Shown one piece after another: positions 25,546 to 34,170 of a stretch of DNA of 64,000 nucleotides. The DNA lies in assembly GCF_004121055.1 (NCBI RefSeq), contig NZ_PYAL01000001.1:1488001-1552000 (forward strand), in the 5' to 3' direction. The position numbers were made by a program, and so were the translations under genes. The DNA is from Achromobacter aloeverae. GTDB lineage: Bacteria; Pseudomonadota; Gammaproteobacteria; Burkholderiales; Burkholderiaceae_B. The stretch's first letter is position 1. Each line of letters starts with the position of its first letter. A model generated the notes under the pieces. That model was not told where the DNA came from and ran no database searches. It worked only from the letters and a program-made list of their open reading frames with translations.

Positions 25546-26337
25546 TCAACGACGTCCGGAGCCGGCGGGCGCCGCCGGCAGCCAGACGGGCGTACCCGAC
25601 GTTTCGTGCGCCTGCATGTCCAGGCGATACTCGAAGCGATCGGGACGGTAGCGGGCGTCCAGGTATTCCACCGGCCGACCGCCGGTATCGCGCACCAGGC
25701 GACGGATATTGAGCAGGGCGGACGCCACGGGGACGTCCAGCGCCCGCGCGCTGTCGGGATCGGCCATGACCGCGGTCACGGTCTGCTCCGCGCCCATGAC
25801 ACGGACGCCCAGGTCGCCGAAGATCTGCAACAGCGGCTTGCTGCCCAACGCCTTGCGGGAAATGCGCTTGCCGATGGCGTCGGGCACGTAGGTCCGCAGA
25901 TACGAGAACACCGCGTCCTGGTAGCTGCGCACGCGCACCGACCGGTGCACCGGCGCGCCCACGGGCACCTCCAGGCGGGCTGCCACCGTGGGCGACGCGG
26001 GTTCCACTTCCAATGCCAGCAGCTTGACCTGCGTGTGCATCCCCATGCGCGACAGATGCATCAGCAAGGCGTCGACGCTGGCGCCCTGCTGCGGCGTGGC
26101 CATCTCGGCGGGCGCCTGGGCGAACGTGCCCCGCCCTTGCTGCCGCGACACCAGGCCGTCCGCCGCCAGCGTGTCCAGCGCGCGCCGCACCGTCAGGCGC
26201 GACACGCCGTAGGCCTGGGCCAGCGCGTTTTCGCCGGGCAGCGGCGCGTCGGCGCCGAAGTCGCCGTCCAGCAGTCGCTGGCGCAGCAGCAGGTAGACCT
26301 TGTGATAGAGCGGAAGCGGACTCGCGCCGTCAGCCAT
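25546..26337 (-). CDS. GntR-family regulator with UTRA sensor (HutC subfamily)
   Basis: A 263-residue repressor-type protein. Residues 8-75 form the winged helix (PLYHKVYLLLRQRLLDGDFG, then ENALAQAYGVSRLTVRRALDTLAADGLVSRQQGRGTF), the GntR DNA-binding signature. Residues 100-240 are the UTRA ligand-binding domain (VGAPVHRSVRVRSYQDAVFSYLRTYVPD ... SALLNIRRLVRDTGGRPVEYLDARYRPDRFEY). HutC-type regulators bind palindromes with GT...AC ends and release them on binding the pathway substrate. The perfect palindrome at 27338-27359 in front of the operon is the probable operator. Second gene of the operon; 4 nt separate its start from the bug stop. Confidence 0.92.
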   Translation of the reverse strand: MADGASPLPLYHKVYLLLRQRLLDGDFGADAPLPGENALAQAYGVSRLTVRRALDTLAADGLVSRQQGRGTFAQAPAEMATPQQGASVDALLMHLSRMGMHTQVKLLALEVEPASPTVAARLEVPVGAPVHRSVRVRSYQDAVFSYLRTYVPDAIGKRISRKALGSKPLLQIFGDLGVRVMGAEQTVTAVMADPDSARALDVPVASALLNIRRLVRDTGGRPVEYLDARYRPDRFEYRLDMQAHETSGTPVWLPAAPAGSGRR

Positions 26338-26341
26338 GGCG

Positions 26342-27322
26342 CTACTCCGGTTTCGCGCCAGAGACCTTGACCACTTCGGCGTAGCGGTCGATGTCCTCGT
26401 CGACGAATTTCTTCAGGTCTTCGGGCGTGCTGCTGACCGCCTGGGCCGACTCCTGCTCCAGCAGGCGCTGGAAATCCGGCGCGGCCACGGCCTTGCGCGC
26501 GGCGGCGTTCAGCTTCTCCAGCGTCTCCGGCGGCAGCTTGGCCGGTCCGAACAGCGCGAACCAGGCATTGGATTCGAAGCCCTTGATCGCGGCGCCGATC
26601 GGCGGCACGTCGGGCAGCACGGCCAGCGGCTTGTTGCTGGTCACGCCCAGCGCCTTCAGGTTGCCCGCCTTGATGTGCGGCAAGGCGTTCAGCGTGCTGG
26701 CGAACATCATGTCCACCTGGCCCCCCAGCACGTCCGTGATGGCGGGCGTCGTGCCCTTGTACGGCACGTTGACGATGTCCAGTCCCGCCATCATCTTCAT
26801 GCGCTCGCCCGCCATGTGCAGCGACGACCCGATGCCGCCCAGCGCCATGGTGAACTTGCCGGGATGGGCCTTGGCCTGCTGGATCAGCCCGGCCATGTCA
26901 TTGGCGGGAAAATCCTTGCGCACCACCAGCACGCTGGGCACGGTCGCCAACATGCTGATCGGCGTGAAGTCCTTGCGTGGGTCGAAGGGCAGGTTCTTGT
27001 ACAGGCTGGCGTTGATCGAGAAGCTGGTGAAGCTGACCAGCAGCGTATTGCCGTCGGCGGCGCTCTTGGCCACGTAATCGGCGGCGATATTGCCGCCGGC
27101 GCCGGGGCGATTCTCGACGATCACATTGCGGTCCAGCGCCTTGGCCATCTTGGCGCCGATATTGCGGGCCACGGTATCGGTGGTGCCGCCGGGCGGTGCG
27201 CCGACGACGAGCCGGATGGGCTGGCCTTGTGCATGGACGCTGGAAAGCGGCGCAAGCGCCGCCATGAAGGCCGAGGCGGCCGAGACGGCCGCGAGCATGA
27301 GGGCACGGCGAGGAAAGGCCAT
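26342..27322 (-). CDS. Bug-family periplasmic solute receptor (TctC-like)
   Basis: A 326-residue secreted binding protein. Signal peptide: MAFPRRALMLAAVSAASAFMAALAPLSSVHA, cleavage after Ala31. The mature part has the Bug pattern: QPIRLVVGAPPGGTTDTVARNIGAKMAKAL, VVENRPGAGGNIAADYVAKS, then VPYKGTTPAITDVLGGQVDMMFAS. The family binds carboxylates such as citrate, nicotinate or aspartate in the periplasm. The start was chosen for AGGAGACAAC upstream. No TctA/TctB membrane subunits are next to it, so it must work with transport proteins encoded elsewhere or act as a sensor. First gene of the operon bug-gntR-leuC-leuD-icl type. Confidence 0.93.
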   Translation of the reverse strand: MAFPRRALMLAAVSAASAFMAALAPLSSVHAQGQPIRLVVGAPPGGTTDTVARNIGAKMAKALDRNVIVENRPGAGGNIAADYVAKSAADGNTLLVSFTSFSINASLYKNLPFDPRKDFTPISMLATVPSVLVVRKDFPANDMAGLIQQAKAHPGKFTMALGGIGSSLHMAGERMKMMAGLDIVNVPYKGTTPAITDVLGGQVDMMFASTLNALPHIKAGNLKALGVTSNKPLAVLPDVPPIGAAIKGFESNAWFALFGPAKLPPETLEKLNAAARKAVAAPDFQRLLEQESAQAVSSTPEDLKKFVDEDIDRYAEVVKVSGAKPE

Positions 27323-27337
27323 GTTGTCTCCTGTATG

Positions 27338-27359
27338 GTTGTATTGATAAGAATACAAC
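27338..27359 (-). promoter_or_regulatory. Perfect palindrome, probable GntR operator
   Basis: GTTGTATT (27338-27345), spacer GATAAG, AATACAAC (27352-27359): two 8-bp arms in perfect inverted symmetry. It lies 15 bp in front of the bug start codon of the five-gene operon that encodes its own HutC-type GntR regulator. The GT...AC end bases and AT-rich core agree with known HutC-type sites. A third half-site-like GTACAAC occurs at 27373. Confidence 0.75.
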
Positions 27360-27444
27360 TTGGCCGCAAAGCGTACAACCGGGAAATCCCAGGCCTCGCA
27401 TGCGGGATGATGGGCCGGGGTTGGTGCGGCGCGGTGGCGCGGGC

Positions 27445-28353
27445 TCAGGCGGGCGCCGCGGCCTGGCGCGCCTGGCTGTCCAGCCAGCGGCTGAAGAGAT
27501 GCGTTTCGCTGCTGGCCGAGGGATCGACGCCGTAGTAGTAACGGCCCATGGGCAGGCGCAGGTCCGGAAAGGGGCAGGCCAGCCGTCCTTCGGCCAGGTC
27601 ATTGGCCAACAGCGAGACCGGCGCGATGGTATAGCCCAGCCCGTCGATGGCGGCCTGGAGCACGAAATGGGAGTGATCGAACATGATCTGGGCCCCGGGT
27701 CGCAGGCGCCGGATGCCCACGTGCTTTTTCCAGTCCTCCCAATCGGTCCTGCGTGTCTTGGCCGACAGCAGCGTCAAGGTGGACAAGTCCGCCGGCTCGG
27801 TGACGCCGCGCATCAGTCGCGGCGCGCCCACCAGCAGCGCCTCGTCCTCCAGGAACGGGTGCATGCTCAACGTATCCGGCCAGTTCTCCAGGCCGCGCCG
27901 GATGGCGATGTCGTAAGTGCCCTCGGATACGTTGGGCGGCGCGATACTGGTGAGGATCTGCGGCTCGATGCCCGGATATTGCGCAACGAAATCGGACAGG
28001 CGCGGAATCAGCCAGCGCACCGCGAAGGTCGGCCGCGCATTGATGCGGACCGCGCGGCCCGAAGCCTGCGCCATCACCTGGCGCGCCGCGGCCGCCACCT
28101 GGTCCAGGGCAGGGCCGGCTTCGGCCAGGAACTGTTGGCCCGCCGCGGTCAACCGCACCTGTCGCACGCGTCGCTCGAACAACGGCACGCCCAGGTACGC
28201 CTCCAGGCTCTTGATTTGCCGGCTGACCGCGCCATGGGTGACATGCAGGTCCGTGGCCGCCAACGTGAAGCTCTGGCGACGCGCGGCGGCCAGGAAGGCG
28301 CGCACCGCATTCAGGGGCAGGTGGGTGGACATGCGTGAGATTTTATCACTCAT
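27445..28353 (-). CDS. LysR-family regulator, GcvA-like
   Basis: About 302 residues. The N-terminal winged helix reads LPLNAVRAFLAAARRQSFTLAATDLHVTHGAVSRQIKSLEAYLGVPLFERRVRQVRLT, the form seen in GcvA and AmpR-like LysR proteins. The rest is the two-lobed effector domain with APPNVSEGTYDIAIRRG and FDHSHFVLQAAIDGLGYTIAPVSLL. Starts possible at 28353 (ATG) or 28332 (ATG, nearer to the helix-turn-helix); neither has a clear ribosome site. It is divergent from the MFS gene, 56 bp apart, and likely controls it. Effector not known. Confidence 0.88.
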   Translation of the reverse strand: MSDKISRMSTHLPLNAVRAFLAAARRQSFTLAATDLHVTHGAVSRQIKSLEAYLGVPLFERRVRQVRLTAAGQQFLAEAGPALDQVAAAARQVMAQASGRAVRINARPTFAVRWLIPRLSDFVAQYPGIEPQILTSIAPPNVSEGTYDIAIRRGLENWPDTLSMHPFLEDEALLVGAPRLMRGVTEPADLSTLTLLSAKTRRTDWEDWKKHVGIRRLRPGAQIMFDHSHFVLQAAIDGLGYTIAPVSLLANDLAEGRLACPFPDLRLPMGRYYYGVDPSASSETHLFSRWLDSQARQAAAPA

Positions 28354-28409
28354 GAAGGGCACGATTTTCGTTTGTCATCGCCCTGAAATATGCGCACGAT
28401 AGAGCTACC

Positions 28410-29636
28410 ATGATCCAAGCAGACGCCCTCCCCCCCAAGGCCGGCACGCCTATCGACCCCCCCAACGACACCAACGCGAATTCGCGCCGCGCCGCCACCA
28501 CGCTGGCGCTTACGCTTCCCGGCGACACCGTGCTGTACCTGCTGCTGCCGATGTACGCCGCGCAGTTCGGCGTGACGCTGCCCGAGGCGGGCATGCTGCT
28601 GGCGGCGAACCGGCTGGTGCGCATCGCCGGCTACGGATGGGTGGCGCGTTTCTATGCCCGCCACGGCGACCGACCGACCTGCATGCTGGCCGCCGCCGCC
28701 GCGACCATCAGCGCGCTGGGCTACGCAACCCTGTCGGGTTTCTGGGCGCTGGTCCCGCTGCGCCTGCTGTGGGGGCTGGCCTTCGCCGCCTTGAACCTTT
28801 CCACGCAAGCCATGGCCACCGCCGACCCGCGCGGCGCGGCGCGACGCAACGGCCGCTCGCGCGCCATCATCGCCATGGGGCCGGTGGCTGCCCTGCCGCT
28901 GGGCGCCTGGTTCGCCGACATGTGGGGACCGCGCGTGATCTTCTTCCTCCTGGCGCTGACTTCGCTGGCCGGCGTGCTCGCGGCGCGCGGCCTGCCCGCC
29001 CAGCCGCACCCGGCGCCCGCTGCCTCGCGCCGCCTGCGGCTGCCGGGCAGCCTGGATACGTGGTCCTTCCTCGAAGGCTTCACCCTGGATGGCCTGTTCA
29101 TCATCGGCCTGTCCTACCTGGGCAAGGACCTGATGCCGGCCGGTTCCGTCATCGTCGCCGGCGCGGTATTGGCCCTGCGCTACCTGGGCGAGATCGTGCT
29201 CAGCCCCGTCGGCGGCCGGATGGCGGAACGTTTCGGCGCCGAACGCCTGCTGGTCAGCCTGTCGCTGCTTACCACGGTGGTGCTGGTGGGCTTCGGCGCG
29301 GGCTGGATCTGGAGCTGCGCCGCCGCCATCGTCGTGCTGCGGGCCTTGCAGCTGCCCTTGCTGCCGCCCATCGTCGCCATGCGCACGCCGGGGCCGGGAC
29401 GCGTGCAGGCGCTGGCGGCGCGTTCGGTGTGGCGAGATATCGGCGCCGGCACCGGGCCCCTGCTGGCCGGCCTGGTGCTGCCGCTGGTCCCGCCCATCTG
29501 GATCTACACCGTGCCCGCCCTGCTACTGGCCCTGGCCGCGCTGGCCTGCGTGCGGACCGCGACGCCCCGGACGTCGGGCACGTCCAGTACGTCCGGTACG
29601 TCCGGTACGCCCAATACGCCGGATACGACGCCCTGA
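28410..29636 (+). CDS. MFS transporter with Thr/Ser/Gly-Pro tail
   Basis: A 408-residue inner-membrane protein with 11-12 hydrophobic segments. The loop VARFYARHGDRPTCM between the second and third segments is a variant motif A (RxGDR), and GGRMAERFGAERLLV in the second half is its repeat. The subfamily is not clear; the sequence lacks drug-efflux motif C in usual form. The last 25 residues (TSGTSSTSGTSGTPNTPDTT) are encoded by a 9-bp tandem repeat, so tail length may vary. Divergent from the LysR gene, and followed by the pcaC-like gene after 68 bp, perhaps on one transcript. Confidence 0.78.
   Translation: MIQADALPPKAGTPIDPPNDTNANSRRAATTLALTLPGDTVLYLLLPMYAAQFGVTLPEAGMLLAANRLVRIAGYGWVARFYARHGDRPTCMLAAAAATISALGYATLSGFWALVPLRLLWGLAFAALNLSTQAMATADPRGAARRNGRSRAIIAMGPVAALPLGAWFADMWGPRVIFFLLALTSLAGVLAARGLPAQPHPAPAASRRLRLPGSLDTWSFLEGFTLDGLFIIGLSYLGKDLMPAGSVIVAGAVLALRYLGEIVLSPVGGRMAERFGAERLLVSLSLLTTVVLVGFGAGWIWSCAAAIVVLRALQLPLLPPIVAMRTPGPGRVQALAARSVWRDIGAGTGPLLAGLVLPLVPPIWIYTVPALLLALAALACVRTATPRTSGTSSTSGTSGTPNTPDTTP
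29571..29631 (+). repeat. 9-bp coding tandem repeat (ACGTCCGGT-like)
   Basis: About six imperfect 9-bp copies (ACGTCGGGC, ACGTCCAGT, ACGTCCGGT, ACGTCCGGT, ACGCCCAAT, ACGCCGGAT) encode the T-S-G / T-P-N tail of the MFS protein. A 9-bp unit keeps the frame, so changes in copy number would only alter tail length. Confidence 0.8.
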
Positions 29637-29704
29637 GCAAGGGCGGCCAGGCTGGGGCACACCCGCTACACTGCGCGACACCCCCCAGACTCACGGAGAC
29701 GCCC

Positions 29705-30130
29705 TTGACCGCCCCCCAGAACGACACCCAACGCTATGAAGCCGGCCTGCAGGTCCGGCGCGAAGTCCTCGGCGCCCAGCACGTGGACCGGTCGCTGCAG
29801 CGCCTGACGCCCGTCAACGAGGAATTCCAGAATCTCATCACGCGCTACGCCTGGGGCGAGATCTGGACGCGCGAAGGCCTGCCGCGCCACACGCGCAGCC
29901 TGCTGACGATAGGACTGATGGTCGCGCTGAACCGCGGCGAAGAATTGAAGCTGCACCTGCGCGCGGCGCGCAACAACGGCGTCACCCGCGAGGAAATCAA
30001 GGAAGTGCTGTTGCAGACGGCCATCTATTGCGGCGTGCCGGCGGCCAACTCCGCCTTCCACGCGGCCGAGGAAATCTTCGCGGCCCAGGATGCGCAAGAC
30101 ACCTCGCCACCGCCAGAGCAATCCGCTTGA
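29705..30130 (+). CDS. pcaC: 4-carboxymuconolactone decarboxylase-like protein
   Basis: A 141-residue protein that matches PcaC closely: YEAGLQVRREVLGAQHVDRSLQ, then FQNLITRYAWGEIWTREGLPRHTRSLLTIGLMVALNRGEELKLHLRAA, NGVTREEIKEVLLQTAIYCGVPAANSAFHAAEE. The conserved W-G-x-x-W-x-R-x-G-L and H-x-R-A-A-x-x-N-G motifs are those of true decarboxylases, not of AhpD (no CxxC). PcaC turns gamma-carboxymuconolactone into beta-ketoadipate enol-lactone in protocatechuate ortho-cleavage. No other pca gene lies here, so it may serve a related side pathway. The start is TTG with CACGGAGACGCCC before it; there is no ATG or GTG at a suitable place. Confidence 0.87.
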   Translation: MTAPQNDTQRYEAGLQVRREVLGAQHVDRSLQRLTPVNEEFQNLITRYAWGEIWTREGLPRHTRSLLTIGLMVALNRGEELKLHLRAARNNGVTREEIKEVLLQTAIYCGVPAANSAFHAAEEIFAAQDAQDTSPPPEQSA

Positions 30131-30273
30131 AACTGGCGGGCCGGCGCGGCACGGACGCGCCAGCCGCCACCTTCGTGAGCCATGGCCGGCACCGTGGTTC
30201 GCGCTAGTCAGCGCTAGACGGCTCTAATCCGTGCCCGTTCGTTCTCGTCCGCCGATGGCGGGACCGCCTCCCG

Positions 30274-30759
30274 CTACTCGCCCCCGGCGTCGGCGGCGTC
30301 CGGCGTCCCCAGGCGCTGGACCACCTGGTCCAGTACCCGATAAAGCTGTTCCAGGTTGTCCTGGCCCAGCGTGCGTTCGATCTCGGCATAGATCGTCTCC
30401 GACTCGGGCGCGATCTCGTCGACGATGGCCAGGCCCTGCGGGGTCAGGCCGAACTCGGCGCCGCGCAGGTCGGTCTCGTGGCGCCCGCGCGTAATCAGCG
30501 CCCTGCCCTCCAGCGTCTTCAGCAGGCGGGACAGGCTGGGCATGCTGATGAAGGTCATGCCCGACAACTCGCTGGGCCGCAAGCTCTGGTCCGCCGCCGA
30601 CATGGCGCGCAGGACGCGCCACTGCTGTTCGGTCAGGCCGTGCGCGCGCAGCGACGGACGAAAACGCACCATGACCGACTCGCGCGCCTTGAGCAGGGCC
30701 ATGGGCAGGGAACGCGCGAAGGAACGCATGGACTGTTGCGGAAGGGAAGGCTTGCTCAT
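30274..30759 (-). CDS. hpaR: MarR-family regulator, HpaR-like
   Basis: A 161-residue winged-helix protein. RSFARSLPMALLKARESVMVRFRPSLRAHGLTEQQWRVLRAMS is the start typical of the homoprotocatechuate operon regulator HpaR, followed by SELSGMTFISMPSLSRLLKTLEGRALITRGRHETDLRGAEFGLTPQG. HpaR represses the hpa meta-cleavage genes and lets go on binding homoprotocatechuate-type acids. It lies 122 bp behind hpaI in the same direction, so it may be the last gene of the operon or have its own promoter. The AGTTAACT-type repeat at 37227 in front of hpaG1 is the likely operator. Confidence 0.87.
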   Translation of the reverse strand: MSKPSLPQQSMRSFARSLPMALLKARESVMVRFRPSLRAHGLTEQQWRVLRAMSAADQSLRPSELSGMTFISMPSLSRLLKTLEGRALITRGRHETDLRGAEFGLTPQGLAIVDEIAPESETIYAEIERTLGQDNLEQLYRVLDQVVQRLGTPDAADAGGE

Positions 30760-30881
30760 TCGAGACCTGTGCGGGAGGGCTCCAGATTATCACCAATTGA
30801 ATGCGTCCTTCCTCGGCGCCCCGTCGCGCCCGTCGCGCGGGCGGCGGCGCGAAGCCGTGCGCCAGGAACGACCGCCTCGCG

Positions 30882-31700
30882 TCAATACACCGCGCCCGGG
30901 GCGACCGGCTGCGTGCCCTTGAATTTTTCAGCCAGCGCGCTGGTGGCCTGCACCAGCAAGCCGGTATCCAGCCCCACGGCCACGAACAGGCATCCGAGCT
31001 CCAGGTATTTGCGCGCCGTCGCCTCGTTGGCCATCAGGATGCCGGGCGCCTTGCCGGCCTTGCGGATGCGGGCGATGCCGTCCGTGATGGCGGCCTGGAC
31101 CTCGGGATGGCCAGGGTTGCCGACATGCCCCATCGACGCCGACAGGTCCGCCGGACCGATGAACACGCCATCCACGCCCGGCGTCGCCGCGATGGCGTCC
31201 AGGTTGGCGAGGCCCTCGCGCGTCTCCACCTGCACCAGCACGCAGACCTGCGCGTTGGCTTCCTGGAAGTAGTCGCGGCGACGGCCCCAGGCCGAAGCGC
31301 GCGCGCCGGCCATGCCGCGGATGCCACCCTTGCCGTCGTCCTCCGGATACCGCGCCGCACGCACGATGCGCGCCGCCTGCTCCGCCGTGTCGACCATGGG
31401 CACGAGCAAGGTCTGCGCGCCCAGGTCCAGGTATTGCTTGATAAGCATCTCTCCCACTTCGCCATGGCCCATGGGCACGCGCGCGATCGGGTGGCTGGCC
31501 GGATAGGCGGCGGTGGCCTGCAATTGCGACAGCAGCGTCAACGTGTCGTTGGGGCCGTGCTCGCCGTCGATCAGCAACCAGTCGAAGCCGGCCGCCGCGC
31601 AGATCTCGGCGGTGTAAGGGCTGCCCAGCCCCAGCCACAGGCCGATCTGCGGCTGGCCGGCGGCAATGGCGGCCTTGAAGCGGTTTACGGGAGTCTGCAT
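30882..31700 (-). CDS. hpaI: 4-hydroxy-2-oxo-heptane-1,7-dioate aldolase HpaI
   Basis: A 272-residue class II aldolase of the HpcH/HpaI family. The metal- and pyruvate-binding motifs are [14 protein letters not shown] (residues 39-52), VETREGL with the metal-ligand glutamate, and [18 protein letters not shown]. It splits the last hpa intermediate into pyruvate and succinic semialdehyde. Length agrees with E. coli HpaI (262-267). Seventh structural gene of the hpa operon, 55 nt behind hpaH. Confidence 0.93.
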   Translation of the reverse strand: MQTPVNRFKAAIAAGQPQIGLWLGLGSPYTAEICAAAGFDWLLIDGEHGPNDTLTLLSQLQATAAYPASHPIARVPMGHGEVGEMLIKQYLDLGAQTLLVPMVDTAEQAARIVRAARYPEDDGKGGIRGMAGARASAWGRRRDYFQEANAQVCVLVQVETREGLANLDAIAATPGVDGVFIGPADLSASMGHVGNPGHPEVQAAITDGIARIRKAGKAPGILMANEATARKYLELGCLFVAVGLDTGLLVQATSALAEKFKGTQPVAPGAVY

Positions 31701-31755
31701 GGATACCTCGAAATAATGGGTCGCGGGAACCGTGATTCAAGCACAGGACCGGCGC

Positions 31756-32589
31756 CTAGACGAAGCGGAAATTTAATACGCCGAGGAGACCATAGTCGGC
31801 CTCGAACACGTCGCCGCGCCGGGCCGCCACCGGGCGGGTGAAGGAACCCGCCAGCACGATCTGCCCGGGCGCCAGGCTCTCGCCCCAGGGCGCCAGCTTG
31901 TTGGCCAGCCATGCCACGCCGATCGCCGGGTGTCCCTGCACGCCGGCCGCCAGGCCCGTTTCCTCGACCACGCCGTTCTGGCGCAGCACGGCGCCGCACC
32001 ATGGCAGGCCCAGCGTCGCGGGGTCGACGCGCTCGCCGCCGAGCACCACGCCGGCATTGGCCGCGTTGTCGCTGATCGTGTCGTAGACCTTGCGCATGGC
32101 CTTGGTATGGCGGTCGAACTGCTCGATGCGCGCGTCGATGATTTCGATCGCCGGCCTCACGTAGTCCGTGGCCGCCAGCACGTCCTCGATCGCCAACGTC
32201 TTGCCGCCCGGCAGTCCGGGGCCGCGCAGCGGGGTCTTCAGGACGAAAGCCAGCTCCACTTCCACGCGCGGCGCGATGTAGCGGTCGGCCGGGATATCCA
32301 GCACGGCGCCGGGCACGCACGTATGGAGCATGGAATCCAGCAGGGTGCCGTAGTCGGGCTCGTCGATCTGGCTGGCCATCTGCATCGCGCGCGAGGTCAG
32401 GCCGATCTTGTGCCCGATCACCTTGCGGCCGGCGTCCAGCTGCATGCGCACCCACGCGCGCGCCACGCGGTAGCCGTCCTCGACGGTCATGCCAGGATAG
32501 CGCTTGGAAAAATGTTCGACCTGCACGCGCGATTTCTCGCTGGCGTCCAGTTCCCGGGCAAGCTGGTTCAGAAGGTCGTCAGAAAACAT
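31756..32589 (-). CDS. hpaH: 2-oxo-hept-3-ene-1,7-dioate hydratase HpaH
   Basis: A 277-residue metal-dependent hydratase of the FAH-like MhpD/HpaH group. Motifs: [45 protein letters not shown] (E-x-E metal ligands) and IIDARIEQF...[15 protein letters not shown]. It adds water to the ring-cleavage product 2-oxohept-3-enedioate ahead of HpaI. The ATG was set at [14 protein letters not shown]; the frame is open upstream over hpaF but that part is non-coding. It begins 2 nt after the hpaF stop, so the two are translated together. Confidence 0.92.
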   Translation of the reverse strand: MFSDDLLNQLARELDASEKSRVQVEHFSKRYPGMTVEDGYRVARAWVRMQLDAGRKVIGHKIGLTSRAMQMASQIDEPDYGTLLDSMLHTCVPGAVLDIPADRYIAPRVEVELAFVLKTPLRGPGLPGGKTLAIEDVLAATDYVRPAIEIIDARIEQFDRHTKAMRKVYDTISDNAANAGVVLGGERVDPATLGLPWCGAVLRQNGVVEETGLAAGVQGHPAIGVAWLANKLAPWGESLAPGQIVLAGSFTRPVAARRGDVFEADYGLLGVLNFRFV

Positions 32590-32591
32590 GG

Positions 32592-33026
32592 TCAGGATTT
32601 CGCGAAAAGGGGATGGAGCGTGCTGTGCTTGCCGTCGTAGACCTGGCTGGGACTTTCGTCGACCTGCACCGTCAGGCCCACATGGCCCTGCTCGAACAAG
32701 GCGGCCAGGCAGGACTTGGCGCAGGCGAGCAGGGCGTCGCCCGCCGCCTGCTTCACGGCATCCGAGCGCCCCCGCCCCATGCGCAGGTTGATGTAGACGA
32801 AACCGTAGTCGCCGTCGCCGCCCGCGGCACGGCCCGCCGCGCCGCCATCGGCAACCGCGTGATGCGGCGCGGGATAGGCAAGGACGCGCGTGCCGCCCGT
32901 AGGAAACACCTGGGCGCCGTCCTCGGCGCGTATCGTCAGCATGGTGTCGGCCAGCTTGCGGCACAGCCCGCCGATATCGGCGCGCGCTTCCAGGTTTCCG
33001 GTGTAGAGAATGACGACGTGAGGCAT
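32592..33026 (-). CDS. hpaF: 5-carboxymethyl-2-hydroxymuconate isomerase HpaF
   Basis: A 144-residue member of the tautomerase superfamily. It starts [13 protein letters not shown]; after removal of Met, Pro1 is the catalytic base of CHMI. Typical parts: [47 protein letters not shown]. It shifts the double bond of 5-carboxymethyl-2-hydroxymuconate. The central loop ([11 protein letters not shown]) is a few residues longer than in E. coli HpaF (126 residues). The gene lies between bug and hpaH. Start is set by the obligatory M-P and by comparison to the family. Confidence 0.9.
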   Translation of the reverse strand: MPHVVILYTGNLEARADIGGLCRKLADTMLTIRAEDGAQVFPTGGTRVLAYPAPHHAVADGGAAGRAAGGDGDYGFVYINLRMGRGRSDAVKQAAGDALLACAKSCLAALFEQGHVGLTVQVDESPSQVYDGKHSTLHPLFAKS

Positions 33027-33061
33027 GGCGGGTGGCTGCTCCGATAAAAGGGGTCCCGGGC

Positions 33062-34036
33062 TCAACCCAGGGTGATGTTGGCGCGCTGGATGATGTCCGC
33101 GTACTTGACGATTTCGCTGTCGACGAAGCGGGCGAACTGGTCTACCGTACCGGCCTTGTCCACGATGCCGCTCTTGGCGAAGACCTCCACCACGCCCGGC
33201 GAGGCCAGCGCCTTGTTGACTTCGTCGTTGACGCGCTGGACGATCTCGTCCGGGGTGGCCGCCGGGGCCAGCAGGCCTTGCCAGGAGTTCGACTCCAGCG
33301 CGACGCCCTGCTCCGCCAGCGTCGGCACATTGGGCGCGAAACGCGAACGCCGCAGCGTGGCCATGCCCAGCGCCACCAGCTTGCCCCGCTCGATATGGGC
33401 GCGGAATTCCGACCAGTTGCCGAACATCATCGATACCTGGCCGCCCAGCAGGTCGGTCAGCGCGGGGCCCTGGCCCTTGTAGGGCACATGCACCATTTCC
33501 ACGCCCATCATCTGGGACAGCAGGGCGCCGGAAAGATGCGCCGACGTGCCGTTGCCGAAGGACGCATAAGTCAGCGACCCGGGTTTTTCCAGCGCAAGCT
33601 TCTTCAGGTCGGCCAGCGTCTTCAAACCGCTGTCCGGATGGGCCGCCAGCACATGTTCGGACAGGCCCATGAGCGCCACGGGACGCAGGTCGCGCTTGGT
33701 GTCGTAAGGCAGGTTCTTCACCAGCGTCTTGTTGGCGGTGAAGCTATTGGCCACGCACACGAAGGTGTAGCCGTCGCCGGGCTGCTTGGCCACGTAGTCG
33801 GCGCCGATGACCGTGCCCGCGCCGGGCTTGTTCTCCACGATCACCGGCACCTTGAGCTGCTTGCCCAGCTCGGTCGCGATCAGGCGCGTGACCATGTCCG
33901 TGGTGCCGCCCGGCGGGAAGGGCACGACGATGCGGACGGGCTTGTCGGGCCAATTGCCGCCGGCGGCGCGGGCCAGGCCGGTGGCCGCCATCAGCGTGGC
34001 GGCGGCGGATGCTTGCAGGAATTGACGACGCAGCAT
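33062..34036 (-). CDS. Bug-family periplasmic receptor in the hpa operon
   Basis: A 324-residue secreted binding protein. Signal peptide [24 protein letters not shown], cleaved after Ala24. The mature part has [51 protein letters not shown] and [24 protein letters not shown], all typical of Bug/TctC proteins. AACGGAGACTTTC is the ribosome site. It stands between hpaE and hpaF, where hpaD would normally be, and so probably binds the aromatic acid or a related compound degraded by this operon. Membrane subunits are not encoded nearby. Confidence 0.92.
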   Translation of the reverse strand: MLRRQFLQASAAATLMAATGLARAAGGNWPDKPVRIVVPFPPGGTTDMVTRLIATELGKQLKVPVIVENKPGAGTVIGADYVAKQPGDGYTFVCVANSFTANKTLVKNLPYDTKRDLRPVALMGLSEHVLAAHPDSGLKTLADLKKLALEKPGSLTYASFGNGTSAHLSGALLSQMMGVEMVHVPYKGQGPALTDLLGGQVSMMFGNWSEFRAHIERGKLVALGMATLRRSRFAPNVPTLAEQGVALESNSWQGLLAPAATPDEIVQRVNDEVNKALASPGVVEVFAKSGIVDKAGTVDQFARFVDSEIVKYADIIQRANITLG

Positions 34037-34170
34037 GAAAGTCTCCGTTGCTTTTCTTGCCAATCCGCCGTCGGGGGATGCGTTCCCCGGCAGGCGGCTT
34101 CGGCTTGGTTTTTATGGGTGCTGGCTGGCGCACCGGGCACGTGTGGGCACGTGCGGGCGCGTGCGGACGC

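Noticed and set aside
34133-34170. GGGCACGTG/GGGCGCGTG direct repeats behind hpaE
   Set aside because: Short and imperfect; may be chance in GC-rich DNA, so not listed as a separate repeat.
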